A stretch of DNA of 64,000 nt from positions 2,861,246 through 2,925,245 of the forward strand of contig OZ017770.1 of the NCBI GenBank assembly GCA_963969345.1, written 5' to 3'. Shown here piece by piece: positions 13,501-23,190 of this stretch. The DNA comes from Turbatrix aceti (Eukaryota > Nematoda > Chromadorea > Rhabditida > Panagrolaimidae). Made by a program: the position numbers and the translations under genes. Within the stretch, counting starts at the first letter, position 1. Every line of letters starts with the position of its first letter. Below the pieces are notes generated by a model. That model searched no databases, was not told the origin of the DNA, and was given only the letters and a program-made list of their open reading frames with translations.

Positions 13501-15080
13501 AGTGGCCACTCGGCTGAGGAAAATTTTTGCCTGCGCGCGCACTCCTGTTTTTCTTGAAAGTGCACCCCAGATAATCGCAAAACAAAAATATTAAGATGCA
13601 AGTGTTTGTTTAGATTGATATTGTCATCGATTAAGCACATTCTTGCGAACATTTTGATGCCATTTTTGAAAAAAAATATTTATTGTGAGTCTCGCTGCAT
13701 ATTTCCAAAAACAGACATTTTTAAAAACGTTTGTGATAATTTCACAAAAAGTGTTCTGTACAGAGTTCTGAAATTTTTATGACAGTTGCATACGGTGTTG
13801 AAGAAGATATCCTGAAAATTTGGTGCAATTTCGCCTTGAAATATTAAAGTTAGCTGCTGATAACTGTTTTTCCTTGTAAAATTGCGCGCAAGCACACCCC
13901 TCTGTTCCTACTCATTGTACTCCAAAAACATTTTTTTGGTTACAAAAATGTTCGACCCCTTCACTATTGGAATATTAAAGCAATCGGAACTTCAATACAC
14001 AATTCGGGGGAGTGTCGTCGTCGAGTCGAGGAAGCACGGCGACGCGCACGAAGTTGCGGCAACAAGAAACGGGTGCCGCCGCCGATTGACCCTTCAATGA
14101 GTTGTTTGACCAGAAACAGAACAACTTCTTTGCCTTGCACATGATAGTCGTTCACTGCACACGATAGTTGTACTCAGGTACATCCCTGAAGGGTCAATCG
14201 GCGGCGGCACCCGTTTCTTGTTGCCGCAACTTCGTGCGCGTCGCCGTGCTTCCTCGACTCGACGACGACACTCGCCCGAATTGTGTATTGAAGTTCCGAT
14301 TGCTTTAATATTCCAATAGTGAAGGGGTCGAACATTTTTCCAACCAAAAAAATGTTTTTAGAGTACCCTGAGTAGGAACAGAGGGGTGTGCTTGCGCGCA
14401 CCTTTATAAGGAAAAACAGTTATCAGCAGCTAACTTTAAAATTCCAAGGCGAAATTGCACCAAATTTTCAGGATACCTTCTTCAACACCGTATGCATCTG
14501 TCATAAAAATTTCAGAACTCTGTACAGAACACTTTTTGTGAAATTATCACAAACGTTTTTAAAAATGTCTGTTTTTGGAAATATGCAGCGAGACTCACAA
14601 TAAATATTTTTTTTCAAAAATGGCATCAAAATGTTCGCAAGAATGTGCTTAATCGATGACAATATCAATCTAAACAAACACTTGCATCTTAATATTTTTG
14701 TTTTGCGATTATCTGGGGTGCACTTTCAAGAAAAACAAGGGTGCGCGCGCAGGCAAAAATTTTCCTCAGCCGAGTGGCCACTTTTTTTCACAGTTTGCGC
14801 GAACTAAAAATAGGCCTACCGATACGCTGTGCAACCATGGCGAGTATCAATCAAAAATTAAAAAAGAGCGTTTTGCTAAAAGCCAATGCCTTGAAACCTG
14901 TTTACTCTACGGGTTTACGGGTTTTTTTGTCCCAAAAAACAGAGTAAGCTGGGAAAGTCAAATCTGATTGATCTGAAACATACCATCTGTGGATGCGGTC
15001 AACAGTAACACACCACAGAGTGTCACCAGAACTTGCCAGAAACCGTCGTGTGTACTCCATCGACGGTGTCTGCTCTGCAT
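7576..15080 (-). CDS. bli-3: Dual oxidase (peroxidase + EF-hand + NADPH oxidase), BLI-3 type
   Basis: Fifteen exons in transcript order: 14984-15080, 13039-13206, 12919-12987, 12111-12503, 11358-12061, 11143-11321, 10723-10979, 10498-10677, 9521-10448, 9306-9472, 8443-9260, 8155-8394, 7950-8105, 7758-7895, 7576-7701. They sum to 4620 bp, giving 1539 aa, the usual Duox length. Exon 1 gives a signal peptide (hydrophobic core VTLCGVLLLTA). Then come the animal haem-peroxidase ectodomain starting FQRYDGWYNN, a first membrane segment, two partly degenerate EF-hand regions, and the six-helix NOX core with haem-ligand histidines (FHKIVAL, HTVGH, ITHLLN, VLHGLPK). The FAD motif HAFSLASAP, the NADPH motifs GGGIGVTPYAS and CGPGG, and the terminal RFETF follow. 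Dual oxidases make extracellular H2O2 from cytosolic NADPH; in C. elegans BLI-3 drives tyrosine cross-linking of cuticle and host defence. Residue pattern favours the nematode BLI-3 branch. Intron 1 (13207-14983) contains a foldback transposon. Confidence 0.96.
13463..14096. repeat. Left arm of foldback copy 1
   Basis: It is complementary to 14187-14831 nearly base for base. Examples are the GC-rich inner end (CGGGTGCCGCCGCCGATTGA against its reverse complement near 14192-14211) and the outer CACAGCGTATCG. Confidence 0.92.
14187..14831. repeat. Right arm of foldback copy 1
   Basis: It is the reverse complement of 13463-14096 with a few substitutions and a short extra segment (about 14812-14819) next to the terminal 12 bp. 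Confidence 0.92.
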
Positions 15081-17849
15081 AGCCCGGCAAAAGTGGCTAT
15101 TACGTCGCTGATTTAGCTGCAAATGACCCCGTCATAAAGTCATAAAATTGAAGAAGAGCAGAATGTCTTGTGGCTGGTATCGCGCACCTTTATGACCGTG
15201 CCAGCATGCAAGCAACCACGCCGAGAAGGAATAAAAAAAGAACAAAAAAATAACAGCACGGAGCAAAACAATGGAGAACAAGAGAATTTCTGGGGCCTGC
15301 TCGGTGTTAGTATCGCCATCAGAAAAAAATGCGTTGTGTTGCACGCGCAGAAAAAAAAGAAACCATAATGAGGAGCAGAAACTGACTTATTTCTTTTTTC
15401 AAATGGCTAGAGGAAAACTGACAGCAGTACAGAAGACACTGATTGGAATGTAAATTTGACCAAGTAAAAAAATGACAAATACGGAGACGATCTGAAAAGA
15501 AACGACATGCGGGATGTTCCGCCTTCAGACACTTTCACCGGGTCTACGTCGAGTCAGTCTCGTCTATGGTTGGAGCGCTTGAAACCAAGACTAATATTCC
15601 TGTCTCCGCCTCTGCGAGGTGAACACATGAACTAGAATAGCCAGAAGGCTACAAGCCATGAGTCAACAACTATTCGGTGCGTTTGATCAAGATATGTGAC
15701 ATTTCACAACCGTCAAACTGCACGAGTATCTACTGGTTACAGGAAATACATTCAGGAGCATCAAACCATTGTATTTGCAAAAAGCTCGTTTTGAGGCAGC
15801 AAAAAATAATAATATTCTTGTTCTCGAAGTCCCAATTATACAAAAATCACGAACGAGGGGGAAAAGTTGTTGGTCGTTTGCAGACGTCAACTTTTGACCT
15901 CTGCCTCGGAAAGGTTAAAGTTTTGTTTGCGATTGATTCAATTTGGCCCCATTAAGTAGTGATTTTCTTTAATTTAAAATAAAGAAAGTTTTGACACAAG
16001 TAAAACCGTTTATTGATCGAATTTGGGGGGGGGGTGAAACAGAGAGGATAAAAGACAGCGAAAGCAACAAAAAAGTATCTGTTGGACAATGAATGCCACC
16101 AACGTCACCTAGAGAGGAAATCCAGGTCGTTTGTGTTGTGTTCTTATTCGCTGGTATCTCTGACTGTTCAACTCTCTAGAAAAGAAGAGAATGGATGACA
16201 GGAGGAGAGGATACCACGACAAGCACTTTGCGCTTCCTGATCCGCCTGATTCGGGGGAAGAGATCCAAAGGTTTTATTTTTTTCACCACCATCGCCATCA
16301 CCGCATGCGTGATTTTTGACGAGTTTGTTATTGAACATGCAAGCAGATGGATAGAGACGTGATTTACTTACAGAATTTACAACCTCAGGGCCACACGTTT
16401 TTTTTTATGACTTTAGGATGACGTAGACTAAAGACAAAGGCAGATGACCGTTGGAATGTCTCAAATAGAACTCGTTTACGACGTATGGTTCGAACGTTTA
16501 CTACCGCGATCAAAAAAACAAATTTGCAATTTGACATGAAAAAGGACAAATGAGACGTTTGAAAAAACTATTTTGCATAATTGTTATGTTTAATTAGTCG
16601 GCAAATAAAAGAAGTGATGGAATCATGACCCCGATGAAAAAAATACTGCGGAAACACATTCAAATATGTTAATAAAACTTTTTTATGTGCAAAAATCATT
16701 CCGAAAGTTTGTGCTTGACCGATTTGCGCGACATATTCGGTGATTTAGCAAGGAGGTTAGTAGCAAAGATGACTGACACATAATTTGAAATTAATGCATG
16801 CATACTTTCGCCTAAATCCACTTTTTGGCGCAACGTAAACCAAGTGAGACAAAATGCGCGTCAATAGATCATCGATAGATTGGCTGTATCACAGTGTTTT
16901 TCAGCTGGTGAGGCAAGCGGTTTGCCATTGTATATACAGGAAAAACCAGAATAAACTAGTTCGCAAAGATGTTGTATTGGTAAAAATTGACACCCATAAT
17001 GCAATTTTTAGGGTCATCGCCGGGGCAAGGAGAGGAAAAAAAGACGGAAAGACAATTGCGCTTCCAACTTTGCATTGTCAAAGACAACAAAGGCAGAAGA
17101 AAAAACAACAAAACGATCGTCTAGCGGTTTTTACCTCATTCCAAAAGATCACTTTTTGTTCTTGTTCACAAAGGCATTGGATGGAAAAAAACCGAAAGAC
17201 TGCAAACGCAAGCGCAGAGAAACGAGAAAGACGACATCCCACATTTTTATAAAAATAAATTGACCAGATCTTCTTTCTGATTGCCAGTCTCAGCATGCAC
17301 AGGCAAAGCGGGTGATGGTGCCTCGGGCAATCTGTGGCTGGTCTGTAAATTGAGTTGCGCAGGACCGAAAAAAATATAGATGATGACGACACTGGGACAA
17401 ATAAACTGCCCCCGCAATGTGAATGAACAAGGAAGGATAGAGGAAGATAACTTACTTATCGCCGCGGTTTTCTTTTTTTTTCGCGCAGGCAGCATCATGC
17501 GTTCCTTTTCACACCCCAGACATTGATTAACAAGTCGTTCAGCCCAACCCTATCACACCCATTTCGTCTCGAGTGTGTTCGTCTTCAAAAAGTGCATTAC
17601 GCCAATTAGGTGGTGGTACGTCAGTTTATTAATCACAGTGGTGATAATATTTCTACGACCTTTTTGGTCATTCTCGCCGTGCTTGGCTTCACAGCTATGA
17701 ATCACATGGCAGAATGCTATCAAAATGAGAGTTTTTAAAAAACTAAAAATTTTTTAAAAGAAAAAAGAATTTGAAAAATGTTCTGAAATTTTGAAAAACG
17801 TGTAAAAGTGCAACATGTCGAGGATGAAAAAATTGGAGCTAACGGCAAT
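15081..17849. other. 2.8-kb intergenic stretch upstream of dual oxidase
   Basis: It should hold the dual oxidase promoter and the 3' UTR of the first HSP12 gene. I see no supported gene. A run of 10 G lies at 16025-16034. Short frames on both strands, such as the one near 16854-17252, are Lys/Arg-rich low-complexity reads of A-rich DNA. Confidence 0.5.
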
Positions 17850-18249
17850 TTATTTCTTCTTCTGGGCGGTGATGTTGAGGACGCCTCGCGAAGAGAGATG
17901 CGACTTCAGGGTGGAGACGTCGACGTCAGCGGGGAGCTTGTAAGCGCGATGGATTTCGCGAGCAACCGATCCGTGTTGGTCACTGCGCGACTCGTGACGG
18001 CAGTTAATCAGGATGTCGTTGCCCGAAACTTTGACCTAGAAAAATTTGCTCGGTTGCTTTTGTTTATTTCTTCTTTCTTTTTGCTCAACGGAAACCAACC
18101 TCGATTTCGTTGGGAGTGAAAAACTGAACATCAAGACCAACTTCGAATTTGTCGACGGTGTTAGTCACCTTGACGACGCCATCGTTTTGCTGGAGAGGCC
18201 AATCCCAGGTCTGGCCGACCCATTCGTGAGCAACGGGGATGCTTGTCAT
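17850..18249 (-). CDS. Small heat-shock protein, HSP12 class, 111 aa
   Basis: Two exons, 18100-18249 and 17850-18035, sum to 336 bp. The protein is little more than an alpha-crystallin domain. It starts with a short Trp-containing head (WDWPLQ), then NDGVVKVTNT and KFEVGLDVQFF (beta-2/3), the core NPNEIEV-type strand, the RHESRSDQHG loop, and the terminal SARGVLNITAQKK (G-V-L motif). The IXI C-terminal extension and long N-terminal arm of larger sHSPs are missing. In C. elegans such minimal HSP12 proteins form small oligomers and lack the strong holdase activity of HSP16s (established knowledge); the same is likely here. It is a tandem paralogue of the next gene and shares the intron position immediately after the codons for N-E-I-E. 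No clear heat-shock element was found by eye upstream. Confidence 0.94.
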
Positions 18250-19065
18250 ATTTCGGAAAAATCTGAAAGAAAAAAATCAAAAGTCATAAACAAGCACAAT
18301 AATTGACAACTCGACTGTTGCAGGCTCGACAACAACAGTTAGCCTCGGCTTTCGCGCATTCAAGATCCCAGAGGCGCAGTAGGTTGTAAAAAAAAGCAAG
18401 CCTGTGTGAGGAGGCGGACTTGCTTTCCTTTCATTCCCATACTACAGCAGCAGCACAGACGGTGTTGATCTCAAAAGTTTGTTTGGTAGAGAAGCTCTCG
18501 AGCATCCGGCAACCACAAAACTTGACTGTATGACTGGAAGGGGGGCGAATCCACCTCTTTCCTTTCGGTCCCGTCATCTTGTTTGTTTCGCTGCATTATT
18601 TTTTTTGCATTTCGGAAAACAATGTTGAACTTCAAGATGTTTTTGTAATAATGAAAGGCTTTGCAACATCATCTTGTTGTTCATAACAAGCGTCATCGAT
18701 GGCACCGAGATCGATTGTTCATAGTCCGCAGTGTTCGATGATGTTTGGAACAGCTGGACGGAGTCACAATTGGCATGTCCAGTCCTCAGTGGAGGTGATG
18801 CACCTCGAGTGAGAGAGACGTACATTTGTTCTCGTAGAGATCAAGTCTCAAAGCAACCTTAGGATTTTAGCAACACTCCCCGCCCGAATGGTCGTCAATA
18901 ACCCGTCTGCTGCACATTGTTTACCACATTGCTAACTTCGAACTAGCATCACATTAAAGATTAAAGAAGAAGAAAAAAACCGACAATTAGATCAAAATTA
19001 ATTCATACATTGCGTTCTGTTAAAAATAACAAAAATGGCAAAAATGCGTAATGAAGAGGCATGAA
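18250..19065. other. Spacer between the two HSP12 genes
   Basis: About 0.8 kb containing the promoter of the first HSP12 gene and the 3' end of the second. I see no extra gene and no obvious nGAAnnTTCnnGAA array. Confidence 0.5.
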
Positions 19066-19454
19066 TCATTTCTTCTGAGCGTTGATGATGAGCACACCTC
19101 GGTTGGTGAGATGCGACTTGATCGTGGAAATGTTGACGTCTGGGGGCAGCTTGTACGTGCGAGCGACTTCGCGGGAAACGCTTCCGTACTCATCGGAGCG
19201 GCTTTCATGACGGAAGTGAACGACCAGGTTATCGCCGTTGACTTTCACCTGAGGAACAAAATTGTGAACAAAGTAGATAGAATTATTTAAAAAAAATACA
19301 AACTCACTTCAATTTCGTTGGGAGTGAAGTACTGGGCATCGAGACCGACTTCGAACTTTTCAGGGGTGTTGGTGATCTTCACGACGCCGTCGTTGTGCTG
19401 CAGGGGCCAGTCCCATTGCTCGCTTTTCCAGTCGTGAGCGACTTCAATTGACAT
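19066..19454 (-). CDS. Small heat-shock protein, HSP12 class, 109 aa
   Basis: Exons 19308-19454 and 19066-19248 total 330 bp. The sequence begins with a short head and WDWPLQHNDGVV, continues through KFEVGLDAQYF and NEIEVKVNG, then RHESRSDEYGSVSRE and ends GVLIINAQKK. It is a close paralogue of the 17850-18249 gene with the same intron position and orientation, so the pair is a local duplication. A tttttttag acceptor lies about 8 bp before the ATG, consistent with either a 5' UTR intron or spliced-leader addition. Like other HSP12s it lacks the C-terminal IXI motif. Confidence 0.95.
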
Positions 19455-19909
19455 TGCTTATTCTAAAAAAATTATATTTAAAAAAAACGTAAAATTTGTA
19501 AAAAATCAAGCTGCAAAGCCTGATCCGACGTGCACCAAACTGCAGCCGGTCAGAAAACTGAATGTTTTGGCTTTTGTCTTGCTGTTAAAATTGTAAACCT
19601 AGCGCAGTTTAACGTGATGCAAAGGCGGTGCTCTGATTGCGCCGGAACAGGCGCTCAAATCGTCCCTGGCACTAGCCGGATAAATGTGACTTCATTGCAT
19701 CATCAATCGAAGAACAGCGTCTTTGGTGAAAGGTTTATTCCTGATAACAAGCGCCTAAAAGACGTTGTCACATATGTAACTTCTTACTCGTAAGAAAATA
19801 AATAAACGAAAACAAATGGAACACTAGGCATGGTGGAAAACAAGACACAAAAAAATGCAAGGATGGATGAGATTCGTTGTTGTTCAACACAGCTATGTCA
19901 CGATCTTGT
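19455..19909. other. Spacer between HSP12 and ERp72
   Basis: About 0.45 kb with the upstream region of the second HSP12 gene and the ERp72 3' UTR. Two TTTATT sequences on the plus strand (AATAAA on the minus strand) occur near 19734 and 19801. No gene is visible. Confidence 0.45.
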
Positions 19910-22183
19910 TTACAGCTCATCTTTCTTCTGGAAACTCTTAACCGCGTGCTTTTTCATGAACTTGGTCAGGTCATCGAGCTCGCGGTTGCCAGAATACTTG
20001 ATGGGTGTATCCTTCTTGCCGGCGGGTGCGAAGTAGATCGTAGGGAAGCCCTCAACGTTGAAGTTGGCCGGCGGGTCGTTGGCAGTCGCATCGAACTTGC
20101 CGAGCACGAGATTGGGCTGTTCTTTGAGCAGCTTGGCCGCCAGTTGCTTGTATTTTGGCTCAAACTGCATGCAGTGACCACACCACGGAGCGTAGAACTC
20201 AACGAGAACGTCCTTGTTTTCGTCGTTGACGATGTTATCAAAGTTCTTGGCGACCAGTGTGCGGACCGGACCGTGGTCGTGTCTCGGAGCTGGCTGCGAC
20301 TTGACGTATGGCTTGACTTTGCCAGCACTGATGTCTTTCATGAAGGTCTCCAGGTTCTCTTCCAAGTCGCTGTCATAGACCTCAGGATCCATGGGGTACT
20401 TCTTGCCATCGAATCCGAAGACCAGCACGTTCTGTTCAAGACCGCTGTCTCCGAGACCTACTTCTTCAAGCTCGCGGCTGAACTCGTCCTCGTCAGCGAT
20501 GGCGAAGCGGTACTTCTTGTCTTTGTACTCAGTGGCGACGCGGAGCACCTTGTTACGCCAGAACTGGGTTCCCTCGCGGTACTGGGGTGAGAAGTCGACG
20601 TTGTAGTACACGACAACAAGCGGGTACTTGCTATAGCGAGTGGCAGCGTTGTTGCGAGTCATCTGACCAACCAGAGGAGCAGCATTATCGCGCCAGAAAG
20701 CCAAGAGATCCTCCACAGCAGCTCCGTCCTTGTGGTAGGTGCGAGAGCGAGGTTCGTGCTTCGACCAGAAGATTTCAGGGTAGAAGAGAACGATGTCATT
20801 GGGCTTGGCCTTGTAATGCTTGATAACGGCCGGATCCGTGGAATAGCCGATGTGAGTGAACTCGGTACGAGTCATTTCAGCCGCGTCGACAAAGGAGGTG
20901 AATGAGCGTGATTCTTCCGTTGCAAAGAAACCGAGGATGGTGACTTCATCCTTGGTGAACAAGCGCTCAGCTGCCTTGATCGTTCTCAGTTGCTTGGCTG
21001 CGGGTCGGGATTGAAGTTTCATGTATTTCACGATACCAGCAGCATCACGAGGTCCCTCGTAATCAAATCGTTTGCCCAAACGGAAGAGCTTGATCGTGGG
21101 AAAGCCTTTGACGTCAAACTGATCGGCAAGTGATTTTTCAACCGTGGCGTCAACTTTAGCGAGAGGGATGTCATCTTCCTGAAATATTTTTTTTCAGTTT
21201 TTTGTTCAGTCCCCGGTAATTGCTAGGCAGTCTGGTGTCTCATGCTGTGCGTCAGCACAACAAGGTAAAATAATTCTCGTGATAAGATAAATTTTACGTC
21301 GTTTTTGATGTCGTCAAAAAAATTAATAAGTGTTTGAGATAACGATTGTACGCCCAAAAAAATGTTTTCATTAATGAATTACACTTTTTTGATTTGATAA
21401 ACTCACCGCCAGTTTCTTGGCAGCCTTTTCCCATTCAGGGGCAAGCTTTTTGCAGTGTCCACACCATGGCGCGTAGAACTCGACGGCTGCAATCTGCTTA
21501 TCGGCAATGAATGCATCAAAGGTTTCCGTTGTTAGGGAAACAACCGATTCCGGGGGAGGCTTATAGTTCGGGTCGGTTCGAGCAGAAATCCACTGCACAA
21601 TACCTGAAAGCAACACTCATTAGTCCGAATACGCGAGGCTGTTTGTCTGCGCGACCTGTCAGTACCAGGTTGGCAGGGTCAATGCAAATATTGACACAAC
21701 CTATGGGTTGAGGATACAAAGATCTCGACTACCTCAACTCTAGATCTTTTAGCCTTTAATTCGTTGCTAAAAACCCACCATCGGCATCGCGTTCGCCATC
21801 GAAGTCAATCGGCTCTTCACCGTCTTTCCAGAACTTAACCGTGGGATAGCCCTTGATGTCGAAGCGTTTACCGAGCTCGGTCTCCACCGTGGCATCGACC
21901 TTGGCCAGGGGAACATCCTTCAGGCGCTGGGCGGCTTTTTCATACTCTGGTGCAAGTGATTTGCAATGGCCGCACCTAAAACTCATCCTTACAACGTCGA
22001 CAAAACACAAAACACATACCAAGGAGCGTAAAACTTGATCAAAGCTGTCGGATTTTGAGCGAGGAAATCATCGAAGTTGGAGTCGGTGAGAACATAGACA
22101 CCTTCGTCTTTTGAGATTTCCGTTCCCTGGATGACGCATAACGCTATGGCAGCGAGAAAAACGATACAAGTGAGTCGAGACAT
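19910..22183 (-). CDS. PDIA4: Protein disulfide-isomerase A4 (ERp72)
   Basis: Exons 22020-22183, 21779-21975, 21407-21603 and 19910-21178 total 1827 bp, 608 aa. The first residues are a signal peptide ([16 protein letters not shown]). Three catalytic thioredoxin domains each carry WCGHC (first at residues 55-59; second about 170; third about 515), with two non-catalytic b-type domains between the second and third. This is the a0-a-b-b'-a' order that defines ERp72. The chain ends in KDEL, so it is an ER-lumen resident that forms, breaks and isomerises disulfides in secretory proteins. Intron 1 splits the codon for the Trp of the first active site (CCT TG/G TGC), a nice internal check on the model. 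It diverges from the annexin gene across a 1-kb spacer. Orthologues are induced by the unfolded-protein response. Confidence 0.97.
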
Positions 22184-23190
22184 GGTCTCTGAAACAATAG
22201 CGATGAATCAAATACGCGAGGGATGAATCAGGAACGCGAGTAGAAGCGAAAATTCGAGTTTGCTTAGCGCGCTGCTCGACTCTCATTTTTTCCATACAAG
22301 AACATCGATGAACAGCTCTTCTCTTGGAGAATTATCATCACGGGAGAGCAATGAAGAGAGAGGAAAAGAGCAACAATAATGGCTCATCCGTTATTGGCCT
22401 ATTTAAAAAACGTGAAATACGTGAACTGAGGCAGCAAATGCTTTTTTAACCGATGCGCGAGAGCTTTCGGACACGCAGTATGGACGGCCGTGCAACGACG
22501 TGGCTGGCGCGCTGCCTGTCTGCGAGCACTCCTCGTCTCGCTGACCTGTGCTGCGCGAGGTGTTTGCGGCGCGACTGTGCTTGTCTTTACTCTGTGAAAG
22601 TGGTCTCCATTTGTCTCCTCAAACCACCGCCTCCGATGAGGCTCTCTTTCCCGACATAGCGGATGAAACCCTTGACTTCCTCATTTGTGTACCTCGAGCT
22701 TTGTTAGCTTATTGGGTCCTCCGCAACGCACACGTGAAAAAGGCGACACAGACGAGAGAAGGCAGGTCGTCAAAGGACACGTACCGCGATCCAAAGCAAA
22801 GGTTGAACGAGGCGAATAGATGTGTTTACGCCCGGTGTCGACCAATCTTACTGCACGCACAAATCGATAGGTAGACGACGCAACGTCGTGGTTTTTGCAT
22901 TTTGAGCATTGATAACGAAACTTGATGGATGACGGGTACAGTTTTGTATTCTTGATGATTTTTCCATAAGAAGAAAGCAAATTATGCGTTGACGCGTTGC
23001 TAACTTGACGTCACCGCTGTACAAGATCTTGGGTGACTCATCGCCTGAAATGACGTCGTGGGGGGCGGGATGGGCTTTTCGCAGCGTGTATTTCGTCATT
23101 ATGTGCACTATTTAAAAACCACCTAGTTTTGCATTCATTTGAGTTTTAGCTCACTCGATATCTCTCGATAGCAGATAGATCAGCGTTACA
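22184..23190. promoter_or_regulatory. Divergent promoter region, ERp72 (-) and annexin (+)
   Basis: The 1-kb spacer separates two start codons facing away from each other. Toward ERp72 there are several ACGTG cores (for example near 22409 and 22418) and CGACGTGG at about 22497-22504, one base from the TGACGTGG box bound by XBP1 in UPR genes. Toward annexin there is TGACGTC at about 23051 and a TATTTAAA-like sequence near 23109, some 80 bp before the annexin ATG. Assignment of any factor is inference. Confidence 0.35.

Larger units (their letters stand above)
13457..14837. mobile_element. Foldback DNA transposon, copy 1, with 6-bp target duplication
   Basis: The element proper is 13463-14831 (1369 bp). 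It is bounded by CACAGCG on the left and CGCTGTG on the right, and flanked on both sides by the direct repeat CAACCA (13457-13462 and 14832-14837). The left arm 13463-14096 and right arm 14187-14831 are near-perfect inverted repeats of about 640 bp around a 90-bp loop. The outer ends differ slightly, because the right arm has an extra segment between the terminal 12 bp and AGTTCGCGC. There is no transposase frame, so it is non-autonomous. Six-bp duplications are known for several DNA-transposon groups (for example IS3EU and Dada), but I cannot assign a superfamily. It sits inside intron 1 of the dual oxidase. The short frames inside it are palindrome artefacts. Confidence 0.93.

Noticed and set aside
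13680..14603. Several 60-75 aa frames inside foldback copy 1, repeated in copy 2 (40749-41672)
   Set aside because: They occur on both arms in opposite orientations as mirror images of the palindrome, have no transposase motifs and no splice context.
16854..17263. 132-aa Lys/Arg-rich frame
   Set aside because: Low-complexity reading of A-rich DNA, with overlapping frames of equal length on both strands.
18250..19600. Heat-shock elements for the HSP12 pair
   Set aside because: I looked for alternating GAA/TTC triplets and found no convincing trimer; some HSP12 genes are not heat-inducible anyway.
19877..20590. 237-aa plus-strand frame
   Set aside because: Antisense shadow of the long ERp72 exon.
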